Shown here piece by piece: positions 25,430 through 34,431 of a stretch of 64,000 nt of DNA (position 1 is its first letter; each line of letters begins with the position of its first letter). Source of the DNA: Thiogranum sp. (lineage in GTDB: Bacteria; Pseudomonadota; Gammaproteobacteria; DSM-19610); the NCBI GenBank assembly GCA_030148805.1, contig JASBSS010000031.1:1-64000 (forward strand), given 5' to 3'. The translations under genes and the position numbers were made by a program. The notes under the pieces were generated by a model that ran no database searches, had not been told where the DNA came from, and was given only the letters and a program-made list of their open reading frames with translations.

Positions 25430-25936
25430 ATGAAATTATTCAGTCTGACACCCCGCCTCTACGTCATCGCCTTGATCGTGATGCTGGCTAGCGTGGCCGC
25501 CACGGCGGATATCAAACAGGCCGCAGCCCCGGACTTCACCCTGAAAAGCGCCAGCGGGGAGAACCTCCGTCTGAGCGAATTGCGTGGCGAAGTGGTGATG
25601 ATCAACTTCTGGGCTTCGTGGTGCGGACCGTGTCGCCAGGAAATGCCGTTGCTCGAGGAGCTATACAATCAGTACAGCCCGATGGGTTTCACCATTGTGG
25701 GAGTGAACGTGGAGGAAGACTCCAGCAAGGCGCGGGAAATGCTCAAGGACATTCCGGTGAATTTTCCGGTCGTGTTCGACAACAAGAGCACCGTGAGCAG
25801 GCTCTATGACGTGGTCGCCATGCCCAGCACCGTACTGGTCGACCGCGACGGCAATATCCGGTATCTTCATCGCGGTTATAAGCCGGGTTACGAGGAAACC
25901 TATCAGCAACAGGTGCGCGCACTGATCAGGGAGTAA
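25430..25936 (+). CDS. TlpA/ResA-like exported thioredoxin
   Basis: This 168-residue protein has a signal or anchor sequence (YVIALIVMLASVAATA) and a TlpA-type thioredoxin fold. Visible parts are APDFTLKSASGENLRLSEL, NFWASWCGPCRQEMPLLEEL (WCGPC at 64-68) and the cis-proline VVAMPSTVLVDRDG. Such proteins reduce disulfides in the periplasm, often on apocytochromes or metal-binding Cys pairs. The ATG at 25430 follows AAAGGAGAG. It lies 2 bases upstream of the DUF4266 lipoprotein, whose Cys-containing tail is an obvious possible client, though that is inference. Confidence 0.9.
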   Translation: MKLFSLTPRLYVIALIVMLASVAATADIKQAAAPDFTLKSASGENLRLSELRGEVVMINFWASWCGPCRQEMPLLEELYNQYSPMGFTIVGVNVEEDSSKAREMLKDIPVNFPVVFDNKSTVSRLYDVVAMPSTVLVDRDGNIRYLHRGYKPGYEETYQQQVRALIRE

Positions 25937-25938
25937 CA

Positions 25939-26166
25939 GTGAAATTCAGCGGACAGCTATTGGCGATCCTGGGGGCGGTGTCGCTCAGCGCCTGCAGCGG
26001 CGTCGAGCCCTGGGTGAAACCCTACGAACGGGCCCATCTGGCGGACCCTATCATGAGCTTCAGTCGCAATCCGGTGGCGGATGACTTTGCCAGCCATGTC
26101 TACCAGGTCAGGGAAGGCGCCCGCGGCGCGGAAGGCGGACATGGAGGCGGCTGTGGCTGCAACTGA
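25939..26166 (+). CDS. DUF4266 small lipoprotein with Gly/Cys C-terminal tail
   Basis: This 75-residue protein starts with GTG and has a lipobox (AVSLSACSG, Cys 19). The core EPWVKPYERAHLADPIMSF and NPVADDFASHVYQVREG is the DUF4266 signature. It ends GGHGGGCGCN, placing two cysteines and a histidine in a flexible glycine tail, suited to metal binding or covalent attachment. DUF4266 genes regularly accompany DUF3570, ApbE and TlpA genes. Overlap with the DUF3570 start (26 bases) and a 2-base gap to TlpA indicate tight coupling. Function unknown. Confidence 0.85.
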   Translation: MKFSGQLLAILGAVSLSACSGVEPWVKPYERAHLADPIMSFSRNPVADDFASHVYQVREGARGAEGGHGGGCGCN

Positions 26167-27337
26167 GCGCCGCGCGCCGACGTTTCTTCGGGCGGCACGC
26201 GCCGCGGCGGCAACCACGCCACTGGCGCTGTTGCTGGTCTCGCCTTCCCTCGACGCCGGCGTGCTCGCCGAGGACCGGACCGATGCGCTCTATCATTCCT
26301 ACGACGGCGGCGGCGTGCAGGTCACCGGACCATCGCTGCTGGTGCGCAAGGGCGACAACAAGCAGTTTTCCGGGGCGCTCAACTATTATGTCGACAACAT
26401 CTCCAGCGCCTCGGTCGACGTGGTCACCCAGGGCAGTCCCTACAGCGAGAAGCGCAGCGAATGGTCGGGCAGCGTCGATTATCTGCACGCCGACACCACC
26501 ATGACCGCCGGCTACACCCGCAGCGACGAAAGCGACTATCAGGCCAATACCTTCAGTTTCAGCATCAGTCAGAGCATGTTTGGCGAGCTGACGACCGTCA
26601 CGCTCGGCTATTCCCGCGGCTTCGACGACATTTCCAGTAACGTGGACGCCGCGGTCGACGAAAGCGCCGATCACCAGAATTATCACGTGTCGCTTTCCCA
26701 GGTGCTGAGCAAGAATCTGCTGCTCAGCCTCAACTACGACGCGGTGACCGACGAGGGTTTCCTTCGCAACCCCTATCGCCGCGTCTATGTGCTGGACGAC
26801 CCCAACGACCCCAACGGTCTGGCCAACTTCAATACCCCCGAGCGTTATCCCAGCACCCGCACCAGCAATGCGTTGTCGGCCAATTTTCTTTACTACCTGC
26901 CTTACCGTGCCTCGCTTAAGCTCGGTTATCGCTACTACGCCGACGATTGGGATATCAGCGCCCATACCGTCGATCTTCGCTATACTCATCCGCTCGGCAG
27001 CCGCTGGCTGTTCGACGTCGGCGCGCGTTACTACCAACAGACGCGCGCCGATTTCTACGCCGATCTGTTCCAGCGGCCCGACCAGCAGAACTTCATGGCG
27101 CGCGACAAGGAACTGAGTGAGTTCAAGGACTACAGCCTCGGCTTTGGCGTGACCTACAATCTGCTGAAAAAGCCCTATGGCTTCATCGACAAGGCCACGC
27201 TCAATTTCAACTATGACCGCATCTGGTTCAAGTACGACGACTTCTCCGACGTCAGCGGCGGCGGCCCGGCGGCGCAGGCGCCACTGTACGAGTTCGACGC
27301 CGACGTGATGCGCTTCTACGGATCGATCTGGTATTGA
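26141..27337 (+). CDS. DUF3570 outer-membrane beta-barrel protein
   Basis: The frame is open from 26081, but the ATG at 26141 gives a plausible exported protein of 398 residues (MEAAVAATERRAPTF, then a hydrophobic signal ending SLDA). The family signature LAEDRTDALYHSYDGGGVQV follows. The rest is a series of amphipathic strands rich in Tyr (VSLSQVLSKNLLLSLNYDAV, LKLGYRYYADDWDISAHTV) and ends in MRFYGSIWY, as in a large barrel of about 20 strands. DUF3570 proteins are of unknown function but genetically linked to ApbE flavin transferases. The stop overlaps the ApbE TTG start. Confidence 0.82.
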   Translation: MEAAVAATERRAPTFLRAARAAAATTPLALLLVSPSLDAGVLAEDRTDALYHSYDGGGVQVTGPSLLVRKGDNKQFSGALNYYVDNISSASVDVVTQGSPYSEKRSEWSGSVDYLHADTTMTAGYTRSDESDYQANTFSFSISQSMFGELTTVTLGYSRGFDDISSNVDAAVDESADHQNYHVSLSQVLSKNLLLSLNYDAVTDEGFLRNPYRRVYVLDDPNDPNGLANFNTPERYPSTRTSNALSANFLYYLPYRASLKLGYRYYADDWDISAHTVDLRYTHPLGSRWLFDVGARYYQQTRADFYADLFQRPDQQNFMARDKELSEFKDYSLGFGVTYNLLKKPYGFIDKATLNFNYDRIWFKYDDFSDVSGGGPAAQAPLYEFDADVMRFYGSIWY

Positions 27338-28365
27338 GAGCGCGGCGGTCTCTGGGCGCCCTGGCCGCACTGTGCGCCCTGCTTGCCCTGGCTGTGCCTC
27401 ACGCGCGGGCCGGCTGGCGGCACGAAGAAGCCGACATCATGGGCACCCGCATCAGCGTCGAGCTGTTTCACGAAGACGCAGCGGTGGCCCGCCAGGGCGT
27501 GGCGCGCGTCATGGCGCAGATGCGCCGTATCGACCGCGACATGAGTCCATGGATCGAAAGCAGCGAACTCGCCCGACTGAACCGCGAAGCGGCTACCCAT
27601 CCGGTGGTGGTCAGCCAGGAGCTGTTCGATCTGATCACCACCTCGTTGCACTACTCGCGCCTGACCCGGGGCGCGTTCGATATCACCTTTGCCAGCGTCG
27701 GTTTTCTCTACGATTATCGCCGCGGCGTCCACCCGGACGAGGCGCAGCGCAGCGCCGCCACCGACCTGATCAACTATCGCAATCTGATCCTCGACCCCAA
27801 GGCCCACAGCATCGCCTACAGCAAAGCCGGGGTACGCATCGACCTCGGCGGCATCGCCAAGGGGTACGCGGTGGACCGCTGCATCGAACAGCTGCAATCG
27901 CTCGGCATCCGCCAGGCACTGGTGACTGCCGGCGGCGACAGCCGCATGATCGGCGAGCGCTGGCAGGGCCGTCCCTGGAAGATCGGCGTCCAGGATCCGC
28001 GCGATCCCGACAAACTGGTGGCGATCATTCCCCTGGAGAATGTGGCGGTGTCCACCTCGGGAGACTACCAGCGCTATTTCGAGGAAAACGGCGTACGTTA
28101 TCACCACATCATCAATCCCGCCTCCGGCGACTCGGCGCGCGGGATGCGCAGCGCCACCCTCATCGGACCCGACGCGACGACCACCGACGCCTTGTCGACC
28201 AGCGTCTTCGTGCTCGGCGTCGAAGCCGGGCTGGCGCTGGTCAACCGGTTGCCGGACATCGATGCCATTGTGGTCGACGCCCAGGGCCGCCTGCACTATT
28301 CCGACGGACTGCTGCCGGCTGACGAGACTCGGGACGTCAAAACTCCGGCGACCGCGCCCCGCTGA
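27334..28365 (+). CDS. apbE: FAD:protein FMN transferase (ApbE family), exported
   Basis: ApbE covalently attaches FMN from FAD to Ser/Thr of periplasmic proteins. The 343-residue protein has a signal peptide (LAALCALLALAVPHARA) and the family landmarks EADIMGTRISVEL, DRDMSPWIESSELARLN, RIDLGGIAKGYAVDR, VTAGGDSRMIG and HHIINPASGDSA. TTDALSTSVFVLG completes the Mg site. It starts at TTG overlapping the DUF3570 stop (TTGA) and ends the operon. The acceptor protein is not obvious. No canonical D-x-x-[ST]-G-A-[ST] motif is seen in the operon, but a degenerate one exists in the first protein of the next operon. Confidence 0.93.
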   Translation: MRARRSLGALAALCALLALAVPHARAGWRHEEADIMGTRISVELFHEDAAVARQGVARVMAQMRRIDRDMSPWIESSELARLNREAATHPVVVSQELFDLITTSLHYSRLTRGAFDITFASVGFLYDYRRGVHPDEAQRSAATDLINYRNLILDPKAHSIAYSKAGVRIDLGGIAKGYAVDRCIEQLQSLGIRQALVTAGGDSRMIGERWQGRPWKIGVQDPRDPDKLVAIIPLENVAVSTSGDYQRYFEENGVRYHHIINPASGDSARGMRSATLIGPDATTTDALSTSVFVLGVEAGLALVNRLPDIDAIVVDAQGRLHYSDGLLPADETRDVKTPATAPR

Positions 28366-28681
28366 CTGGCTGACCCGACCACGGGGGGCCCCGTCACGGA
28401 CGCGTTTGCGTCGCTTTGTCGCCGAAACCCCACAATTTTCTCCGCCGATACGGCGCTCGACCCGGGGCTTGCGCCCAAGCGCTTGATTTTCAGCGGCTGG
28501 CACAGAGATTGCCTTATCCGGGGAATAAAGAGACACCCAAGCAGCACACCGGGGCGGTGCACGCGTGGACGGATCTGTGATCCGCCTCACGTTTACGCCG
28601 TGATACGGATTCCGGAAGCGGACACCGGCTGCCGATGATACTAGGACCGGCTGACATCACACCACGGTCGCAGGAGAGCGC
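28366..28681. other. 316-base control region of the TPR/ExbBD operon
   Basis: No gene is visible. The region contains TTTGTCGCC at 28415-28423, also found upstream of the HzsA-like operon, and a near-perfect sigma-54 promoter at 28498-28513. The roughly 160-base leader that follows contains a small GGATC-TGT-GATCC hairpin near 28570. Confidence 0.6.
28498..28513 (+). promoter_or_regulatory. sigma-54 (-24/-12) promoter for the TPR/ExbBD operon
   Basis: TGGCACAGAGATTGCC matches the consensus TGGCACG-N4-TTGCW at all key positions (TGGCAC and TTGC intact, exact spacing). It is the best sigma-54 match in the window. The half-site TTTGTCGCC is about 75 bases upstream, a normal place for an activator. 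Confidence 0.72.
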
Positions 28682-29209
28682 ATGCACAGGTTATACAGAG
28701 GATTGCTGGCCGCACTGGTGTTGTGGCCATGGCTGCCAGCGGCGGCTGAAACGCCACCCCAGGCGCACCAGGGCGTGCAGGACGCCGTCCAGAGCCTCAA
28801 GCAGCAGGTGCTCGAACTCAACCGCGACCTGTTCCTGCTGGAGGAGGAGCTGCTGTTCCCCACCAACACCCAGGTCTCGGTGTTCGTGTCCATGGACGTG
28901 GGCGAATTCTTCCAGCTCGATTCGGTGCAATTGAAAATCGACGGCAAGGAGGTCGCCGACTATCTGTATACCCCGCGCGAACTCGACGCGCTGGCTCGCG
29001 GTGGCGTACAGCGGCTGCACATCGGCAACCTGCGCAACGGCGAGCACGAGCTGGTGGCCTTCTTCACCGGCAAGGGCCCCAAGGGGCGCGACTATCGCCG
29101 CGGCGCCACCACCACCATCACCAAAGGCTTGGGACCGAAGTACGTGGAACTGCGCATCGTCGACCAAACGCGTAACTATCAGCCCGAATTTGCCGTCAAG
29201 GAGTGGTAA
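28682..29209 (+). CDS. conserved periplasmic protein, first gene of the TPR/ExbBD operon
   Basis: The 175-residue protein has a signal peptide (LLAALVLWPWLPAAA), a short coiled-coil (QSLKQQVLELNRDLFLLEEE) and a beta-rich domain beginning TNTQVSVFVSMDVGEFFQLD. It contains GRDYRRGATTTITKG (Asp 137, Gly-Ala-Thr 141-143), resembling the D-x-x-x-G-A-[ST] shape of FMN-acceptor motifs but lacking the usual Ser/Thr before the glycine. Members of this family are sometimes mislabelled AraC-type regulators; there is no DNA-binding domain here. It overlaps the next start as TAATG. The context suggests an envelope adaptor. Confidence 0.72.
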   Translation: MHRLYRGLLAALVLWPWLPAAAETPPQAHQGVQDAVQSLKQQVLELNRDLFLLEEELLFPTNTQVSVFVSMDVGEFFQLDSVQLKIDGKEVADYLYTPRELDALARGGVQRLHIGNLRNGEHELVAFFTGKGPKGRDYRRGATTTITKGLGPKYVELRIVDQTRNYQPEFAVKEW

Positions 29210-31065
29210 TGGCCGGGCGGACGCTGCTGCTGTGCTTGCTGGGGTTGGCGTCCCTGTCCGCGATCCATGCGTCGGCCGCCGACAAACCCCATCAGGTCCT
29301 GGACCTGGACTACGGCGAAGTGCTGTTCCATTTCTATCAGGAAGACTACTTCACCGCCATCACCCACCTGATGGCGGCGAGCGAGCGTGAACGCCTGCCT
29401 CACCATCGCCAGGAAGCCGAAATGCTGCTCGGCGGCCTGCAGCTTTCCTATGGCATGCTCGATCAGGCGCAGACGCGCTTTGAGCGCCTGCTGGACACGG
29501 ACTCCGACCCGGCCCTGCGCGATCGGGTCTGGTATTACCTGGCCAAGGTCAACTATCAGCGTGGTCACTACCGCAAAGCCCAGCGGGCGCTGGAACAGAT
29601 CGGCGACCACGGCGCGCCTGCCCTGGGCGCTGAACGCGCCCTGTTGGCGGCCAATATCAGCATGGCATTGGGCGAGAATGCCCACGCCGCGCAGTCGCTG
29701 CGGGGGGTGCGCGCGCCCGCCGGCTGGAAGGAGTATCTGGAAATCAACCGGGGGATCGCGCTGCTACGGGCCGGCAATGTCGCCGCCGGACGCGCGGTGC
29801 TCGACGACCTGGGCAAGCAACCCGCCGCCGGCGAGGAACTGCGCGCGCTGCGCGATCGCGCCAATCTCGGCCTCGGTTACCAATTGCTGCGCCACGGCGA
29901 TCCGCAGGGCGCGAGAACCTATCTCAACCGCGTACGCATGCAGGGTCCGTTCGTGCAGGCGGCGCTGTTGGGCGCGGGCTGGGCTGACGCCGAGCAGGGC
30001 GATTTCCAAGCGGCGCTGACACCCTGGATGGCGCTGAGCAAAATCGGCGGCCACCAGCCCGCGGCGCAGGAAGCGCGCCTGGCGGTTCCCTACGCCCTGG
30101 CGAAGCTGGGCGACGGCGAACAGGCGGCGGCCTATTACGAACTGGCGCTCGACTATTACGAGCGCGAGCAGAAAAACATCGACCTGGCGATCGAAAATGC
30201 CCGTAGCGGCACCTTGATCGCCCGGCTGGCCCAGGCCGACACCGGCACTTCCGGCGGCTGGCTGCATGACAACCCGACCCTGCGGGACGTGCCGTCGGGC
30301 CGTTATCTGGTGGAGGTACTTTCCGGCAACGGTTTCCAGGAGTCGTTGAAGGATTATCGCGACCTTGGCTACCTGGCCGGCGCGCTCAACCGCTGGCTGG
30401 ATAAGATCGCCATCTACCACGACATGGTGGACATGCGCCGTCTGGCCTATGAGCGGCGGGCGCCGAAAGTGCGCCAACGGCTCGCGCGCCAGGAAGTGAC
30501 CGAGCTGAAACGACGCTGGTTGCAATTCAACACCCACATCGACGCGGCGCGAGAAGAAAACGACCCCCTGCAACTGGCCACCACGCAGGAAAATCAACAT
30601 TGGGCGCGACTGGCGGACATCCAAACGCGTCTGGATGCCCTGCCCCAGACCTCGGCGTATGCGCAGATGCGGGAAAAAGCCGCCTGGCTGAAAGGCGTTT
30701 TATATTGGCAGATACAGGCGGACTACCCGATACGTCGGTGGGAGAATCACAAACAGGTGCGCGCCATCGAGCCGCTCCTGGATGAGGCGAGCGCCAAGCA
30801 AACGGCGATCACCCGGGCACTGGCGCAGGCGAGAGCCGGATTCAGCGGCTACGACGAGCGCATCAGAACCTTGCACGCGCGTATTCTGGCGCTGTTGCCT
30901 CGTATCGAGGCCGCGCGGCACGCCTCCGGCCAGCATCTGCAGCGGCTGGCCCTGGAAGAACTCGAAACGCGCAAGCAGCGACTGGTCAGCTACCGCAGCC
31001 AGGCGCGCTACGCGCTTGCGCGCAGCTATGACCAGCTCGCCAGCACCCCCGGAGAGCACCCTTGA
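29209..31065 (+). CDS. large exported TPR-repeat protein
   Basis: This 618-residue protein has a signal peptide (LCLLGLASLSAIHASA) and many helical TPR-like hairpins, for example EVLFHFYQEDYFTAITHLMA, VWYYLAKVNYQRGHYRKAQR and the segment NLGLGYQLLRHGDPQGARTYL. The C-terminal third is long helical sequence, probably coiled coil (WARLADIQTRLDALPQ, LALEELETRKQRLVSYRSQA). TPR arrays in ExbBD-linked operons act as periplasmic scaffolds. The ATG at 29209 has AAGGAG five bases upstream. The 3' end overlaps the following lipoprotein start (TTGA). Confidence 0.8.
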   Translation: MAGRTLLLCLLGLASLSAIHASAADKPHQVLDLDYGEVLFHFYQEDYFTAITHLMAASERERLPHHRQEAEMLLGGLQLSYGMLDQAQTRFERLLDTDSDPALRDRVWYYLAKVNYQRGHYRKAQRALEQIGDHGAPALGAERALLAANISMALGENAHAAQSLRGVRAPAGWKEYLEINRGIALLRAGNVAAGRAVLDDLGKQPAAGEELRALRDRANLGLGYQLLRHGDPQGARTYLNRVRMQGPFVQAALLGAGWADAEQGDFQAALTPWMALSKIGGHQPAAQEARLAVPYALAKLGDGEQAAAYYELALDYYEREQKNIDLAIENARSGTLIARLAQADTGTSGGWLHDNPTLRDVPSGRYLVEVLSGNGFQESLKDYRDLGYLAGALNRWLDKIAIYHDMVDMRRLAYERRAPKVRQRLARQEVTELKRRWLQFNTHIDAAREENDPLQLATTQENQHWARLADIQTRLDALPQTSAYAQMREKAAWLKGVLYWQIQADYPIRRWENHKQVRAIEPLLDEASAKQTAITRALAQARAGFSGYDERIRTLHARILALLPRIEAARHASGQHLQRLALEELETRKQRLVSYRSQARYALARSYDQLASTPGEHP

Positions 31066-33845
31066 AACCGCGGCTGTCAGCATGGTGGATGTCGCTGGCG
31101 CTGACCGGTTGCGGATCGATCGCCGGCTTCGGCGATTACAACCAGCAGACGGTCGGCTCGCTGCATCGGGTGGAGATCCCCCCGGTACAACCCCGCGCCG
31201 CGGAGAAAAATCGCGCCACCGCCATCCACCACTATGAAGCGTTTTTAGAGGAATCGCCGGACAGCCGGTTCGTACCCGAGGCGCTGCGTCGCCTGGCCGA
31301 TCTCAATCTGGCCGTGGAGCAGCAAGCGCTGGCCGAAGGCCAGCCGCCGCCAGACGGCTCGCGCGCCGCCGAGCTGTACGCAGAGCTGCTACGGCGTTTT
31401 CCCGAGGCCCAGCACAACGACACCGCGCTGTATCAATTGGCCCGTGCGCGCGAACAAAGCGGTGACCTGCAGCCGGCGATGGAGGCGCTCACGCGCTTCA
31501 CCGCCCAGTACCGCGACAGCGATCGCTACGACGAGGCGCAGTTCCGCCGCGGCGAGTATCTGTTCGTCCAGCGTGATTACGGCGCGGCCGAACAAGCCTA
31601 TCAAGCGGTGATCGCGCAAGGCACCGGGTCGGCGTACCACCAACAGGCGCTCTACAAGAGCGGCTGGGCGCGCTTCAAGCAGAACCACTATCGCGCCGCA
31701 CTGGATGCCTTCATCCGCCTGCTGGACGAAACCATCGCCGACGTCGATGGCGGCGAATTGCCGGCGTCGCTAAGCCGCAGCGACCGCGAACGCATCGACG
31801 ATACCTTGCGCGCCATCAGCCTCAGCTTCTCCTATCTGGGCGACACCACTCAGATCAGCGATTATTTTTCGACCAAGGGTACACGCGCCTATGAGCCGCT
31901 GGTCTATGCACGGCTGGCGGCCCTGCACCTGGGCAAGGAGCGTTTCAGCGACGCGGCCGCTGTCTACCGCCTGTTTTCCGAAACCCATCCGCAGCATCGC
32001 GAGGCACCTCTATTTCTCTCACGCGTCATAGACGTCTACAAGCAGGCGGGCTTCGGCGACAAGGTGTTGCAGGAAAAACAAGCCTTCATCGAGCGCTATC
32101 AACCGGCAGCGACCTACTGGCGGCAACACGATGCCGACGCCTCGCCGCAGGTAATGGCACAGGTACAGCGCCACCTGCGCGACGTTGCGCGCCACTACCA
32201 CGCGCTGGCGCAGGCGAACCACGAGGCGCGCACCTACGCCCAGGCAGGGCGATGGTACCGGCTGTTCCTGCAGGCGTTCCCGCGCAGCGACCAAACGCCT
32301 TTGATGAACTTTCTCTACGCCGAGCTTCTGACCAGCGCCGGCCAACAGGGCGAGGCCGCGCGCCAGTACGAACAGACCGCCTATGCCTACGGCAGGCACG
32401 ACAAGGCGGCCGAAGCCGGTTACGCCGCCTTGCTCGCCTACGCCAAACACGAAGCCCAATTGACAGGCGCGCAGAAGGCAAGCTGGCACCTGGCGGGGAT
32501 CCACAGTGCGCTGCGCTTCAGCGAGCAGTTCAGCACCCACCCGCAGGCCATGGCGGTGCGCACCCGGGCCGCGCAACAGCTTTATGCCGGCGGCGATTTC
32601 GCCGCGGCCATCACCGCCGCCCGGCCCGTCATCGACAATCCGCAAGCCGGGGCCAAACTGCAACTTTCAGCCTGGACGGTCACGGCTCACGCCGAGTTCG
32701 ATCAGGGCGACTATCAGCGCGCGGAACTCGCCTACGGCGAGGTGCTGGCGCGGACCGCGCGCGCAGCGCCGCAGCGCGACAAATTGGCCGACAAACTGGC
32801 CGCCTGTATCTACAAACAGGGCGAAGCGGAGAAAGCCGCCGGCAATCTGGACGGCGCCGCCGAGCATTTTCTGCGCATTGCACAAGCCGCACCCGGCTCT
32901 TCGCTCATCGCCACGGCACAGTATGACGCCGCGGCGGCGTATATCGCGCTGCAACGGTGGCCCGCGGCCATCGGCATTCTGGAGAAATGGCGCGGCGACT
33001 ATCCGCGACACCCGCTGCAACAGGACGCAACCCGCAAACTGGCGGCTCTCTATCGCGAGAACAACCAGCCGGTGCGCGCCGCCGCGGAGTTCGAACGCCT
33101 GGCGGAAACCGAGAGCGATCCGGCGCTCAAGCGCGAGGCGGCCCTGACCACCGCCACCCTCTACCGCGACGCCGGGCGCGACCGACAGGCGATCGAGGCC
33201 TACGCGCGCTTCGTCCAGCGCTATCCCCGACCGGTGGAAGCGGCGATGGAAGCCGGCCACCAACTGGTGCGGTTGTACGGCGCCGCCGGGCAAACCGATC
33301 AGCAGCGACACTGGCGCCAGAAGCTGATCGCCGCCGACCGCGGCGCCGGCGGCGAGCGCAGCGCGCGTACCCGCTTTCTCGCCGCCCACGCACAACTGGC
33401 GCTGACCGAACCCCAGGGACAAGGCTACCGTCAGATCGCGCTGAAAGAGCCGTTGAAACGGAATCTGGCACGCAAGAAAAAGCTGCTGCAGGCCGCTATC
33501 GAGGGCTACAAGGCCGCTGCTGCCTACGAAGTCACCGAAGTCACGACCGAGGCGACCTTCCGCATCGGCGAGCTGTATCGTGACTTCGCCGGTGCGCTGT
33601 TGAGCTCCGAGCGTCCACGCGGGTTGAATACCGAGGAGCTTGAGCAATACAACCTGCTGCTGGAAGACCAGGCCTATCCGTTCGAGGAAAAAGCCATTGC
33701 CGTGCACGAGAACAACGCCCAGCGTATCGCCGCGGGTATCTATGACCCCTGGATACGCAAGAGCATGCAGGCGCTGGCCCGGCTGTTGCCGGTGCGTTAT
33801 GCCAAGCCGGAAGAAGGAGAACGTTTTGTCGCCGTTCTGGAGTAA
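31062..33845 (+). CDS. large TPR-repeat lipoprotein
   Basis: The 927-residue protein begins at a TTG overlapping the previous stop. It carries a lipobox (MSLALTGCGS, Cys about 17) and is then almost wholly tandem tetratricopeptide repeats (ALYQLARAREQSGDLQPAME, ALYKSGWARFKQNHYRAALD, ATYWRQHDADASPQVMAQVQ and many more). It resembles the oversized TPR lipoproteins of gliding-motility-like or TonB2-like systems, where they contact outer-membrane partners. The next gene starts within its last 20 bases. Function as a scaffold is inferred. Confidence 0.8.
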   Translation: MKPRLSAWWMSLALTGCGSIAGFGDYNQQTVGSLHRVEIPPVQPRAAEKNRATAIHHYEAFLEESPDSRFVPEALRRLADLNLAVEQQALAEGQPPPDGSRAAELYAELLRRFPEAQHNDTALYQLARAREQSGDLQPAMEALTRFTAQYRDSDRYDEAQFRRGEYLFVQRDYGAAEQAYQAVIAQGTGSAYHQQALYKSGWARFKQNHYRAALDAFIRLLDETIADVDGGELPASLSRSDRERIDDTLRAISLSFSYLGDTTQISDYFSTKGTRAYEPLVYARLAALHLGKERFSDAAAVYRLFSETHPQHREAPLFLSRVIDVYKQAGFGDKVLQEKQAFIERYQPAATYWRQHDADASPQVMAQVQRHLRDVARHYHALAQANHEARTYAQAGRWYRLFLQAFPRSDQTPLMNFLYAELLTSAGQQGEAARQYEQTAYAYGRHDKAAEAGYAALLAYAKHEAQLTGAQKASWHLAGIHSALRFSEQFSTHPQAMAVRTRAAQQLYAGGDFAAAITAARPVIDNPQAGAKLQLSAWTVTAHAEFDQGDYQRAELAYGEVLARTARAAPQRDKLADKLAACIYKQGEAEKAAGNLDGAAEHFLRIAQAAPGSSLIATAQYDAAAAYIALQRWPAAIGILEKWRGDYPRHPLQQDATRKLAALYRENNQPVRAAAEFERLAETESDPALKREAALTTATLYRDAGRDRQAIEAYARFVQRYPRPVEAAMEAGHQLVRLYGAAGQTDQQRHWRQKLIAADRGAGGERSARTRFLAAHAQLALTEPQGQGYRQIALKEPLKRNLARKKKLLQAAIEGYKAAAAYEVTEVTTEATFRIGELYRDFAGALLSSERPRGLNTEELEQYNLLLEDQAYPFEEKAIAVHENNAQRIAAGIYDPWIRKSMQALARLLPVRYAKPEEGERFVAVLE

Positions 33846-34431
33846 AACGCTGGGCGCATGTCTGGCGCTCGCCTTGGTGCCGCTGAGCGGCTGCAGCCAT
33901 ACGCCCGGGCGCGGGAAACCGGCCGCCAGCGCCGAGCCGGCGGCGCTGCCAACGGCCTACGAACAAGCGCTGCACCTGATGCGCGATGGCGAGTACGCCG
34001 CGGCCATCGCTCCACTGCGGGCGTTCAGCGCGTCCCATCCCGACATGGCCGGTCCTTATGTCAATCTGGGCATCGCCTATGGACGCACCGGGCAGGCCGA
34101 GGCGGCGCTACAGGCGCTCGACCAGGCACTGACGTTGAATCAGGACAATGCTGCGGCACAGTTGCAACGCGGCATCCTGTATCGCGAGCAAGGTCACTTC
34201 CAGGCCGCCCTGGAGGCTTATCAGCAGGCGCTGAAGCTGCGTCCCGATTATGCCCTGGCGCACCGCAATCTGGGCATTCTTTACGATCTGTACCTGCAGC
34301 AACCGACGTTGGCGCTACGCCATTACAAGCGCTATCTGGCCCTTGCCGGCGACGACGACAAGACGGTGAGCGGCTGGGTCATCGATCTGGAGCGCCGCGC
34401 GGGCGCGGCGACCGCGAGCGTCACGCCATGA
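33826..34431 (+). CDS. TPR lipoprotein
   Basis: The frame is open far upstream, but TTG 33826 has GGAG six bases before it and yields a clean lipoprotein signal (LGACLALALVPLSGCSH), giving 201 residues. Three to four TPR motifs follow: ALHLMRDGEYAAAIAPLRAF, PYVNLGIAYGRTGQAEAALQ, AQLQRGILYREQGHFQAALE and AHRNLGILYDLYLQQPTLAL. It overlaps the end of the larger TPR lipoprotein and the start of the following small gene (ATGA). It probably assembles with the other TPR proteins of the operon at the outer membrane. Confidence 0.82.
   Translation: MSPFWSKTLGACLALALVPLSGCSHTPGRGKPAASAEPAALPTAYEQALHLMRDGEYAAAIAPLRAFSASHPDMAGPYVNLGIAYGRTGQAEAALQALDQALTLNQDNAAAQLQRGILYREQGHFQAALEAYQQALKLRPDYALAHRNLGILYDLYLQQPTLALRHYKRYLALAGDDDKTVSGWVIDLERRAGAATASVTP

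Noticed and set aside
28682-29209. AraC-type regulator label often used for this family
   Set aside because: The protein has a signal peptide and beta-rich domain and no helix-turn-helix.
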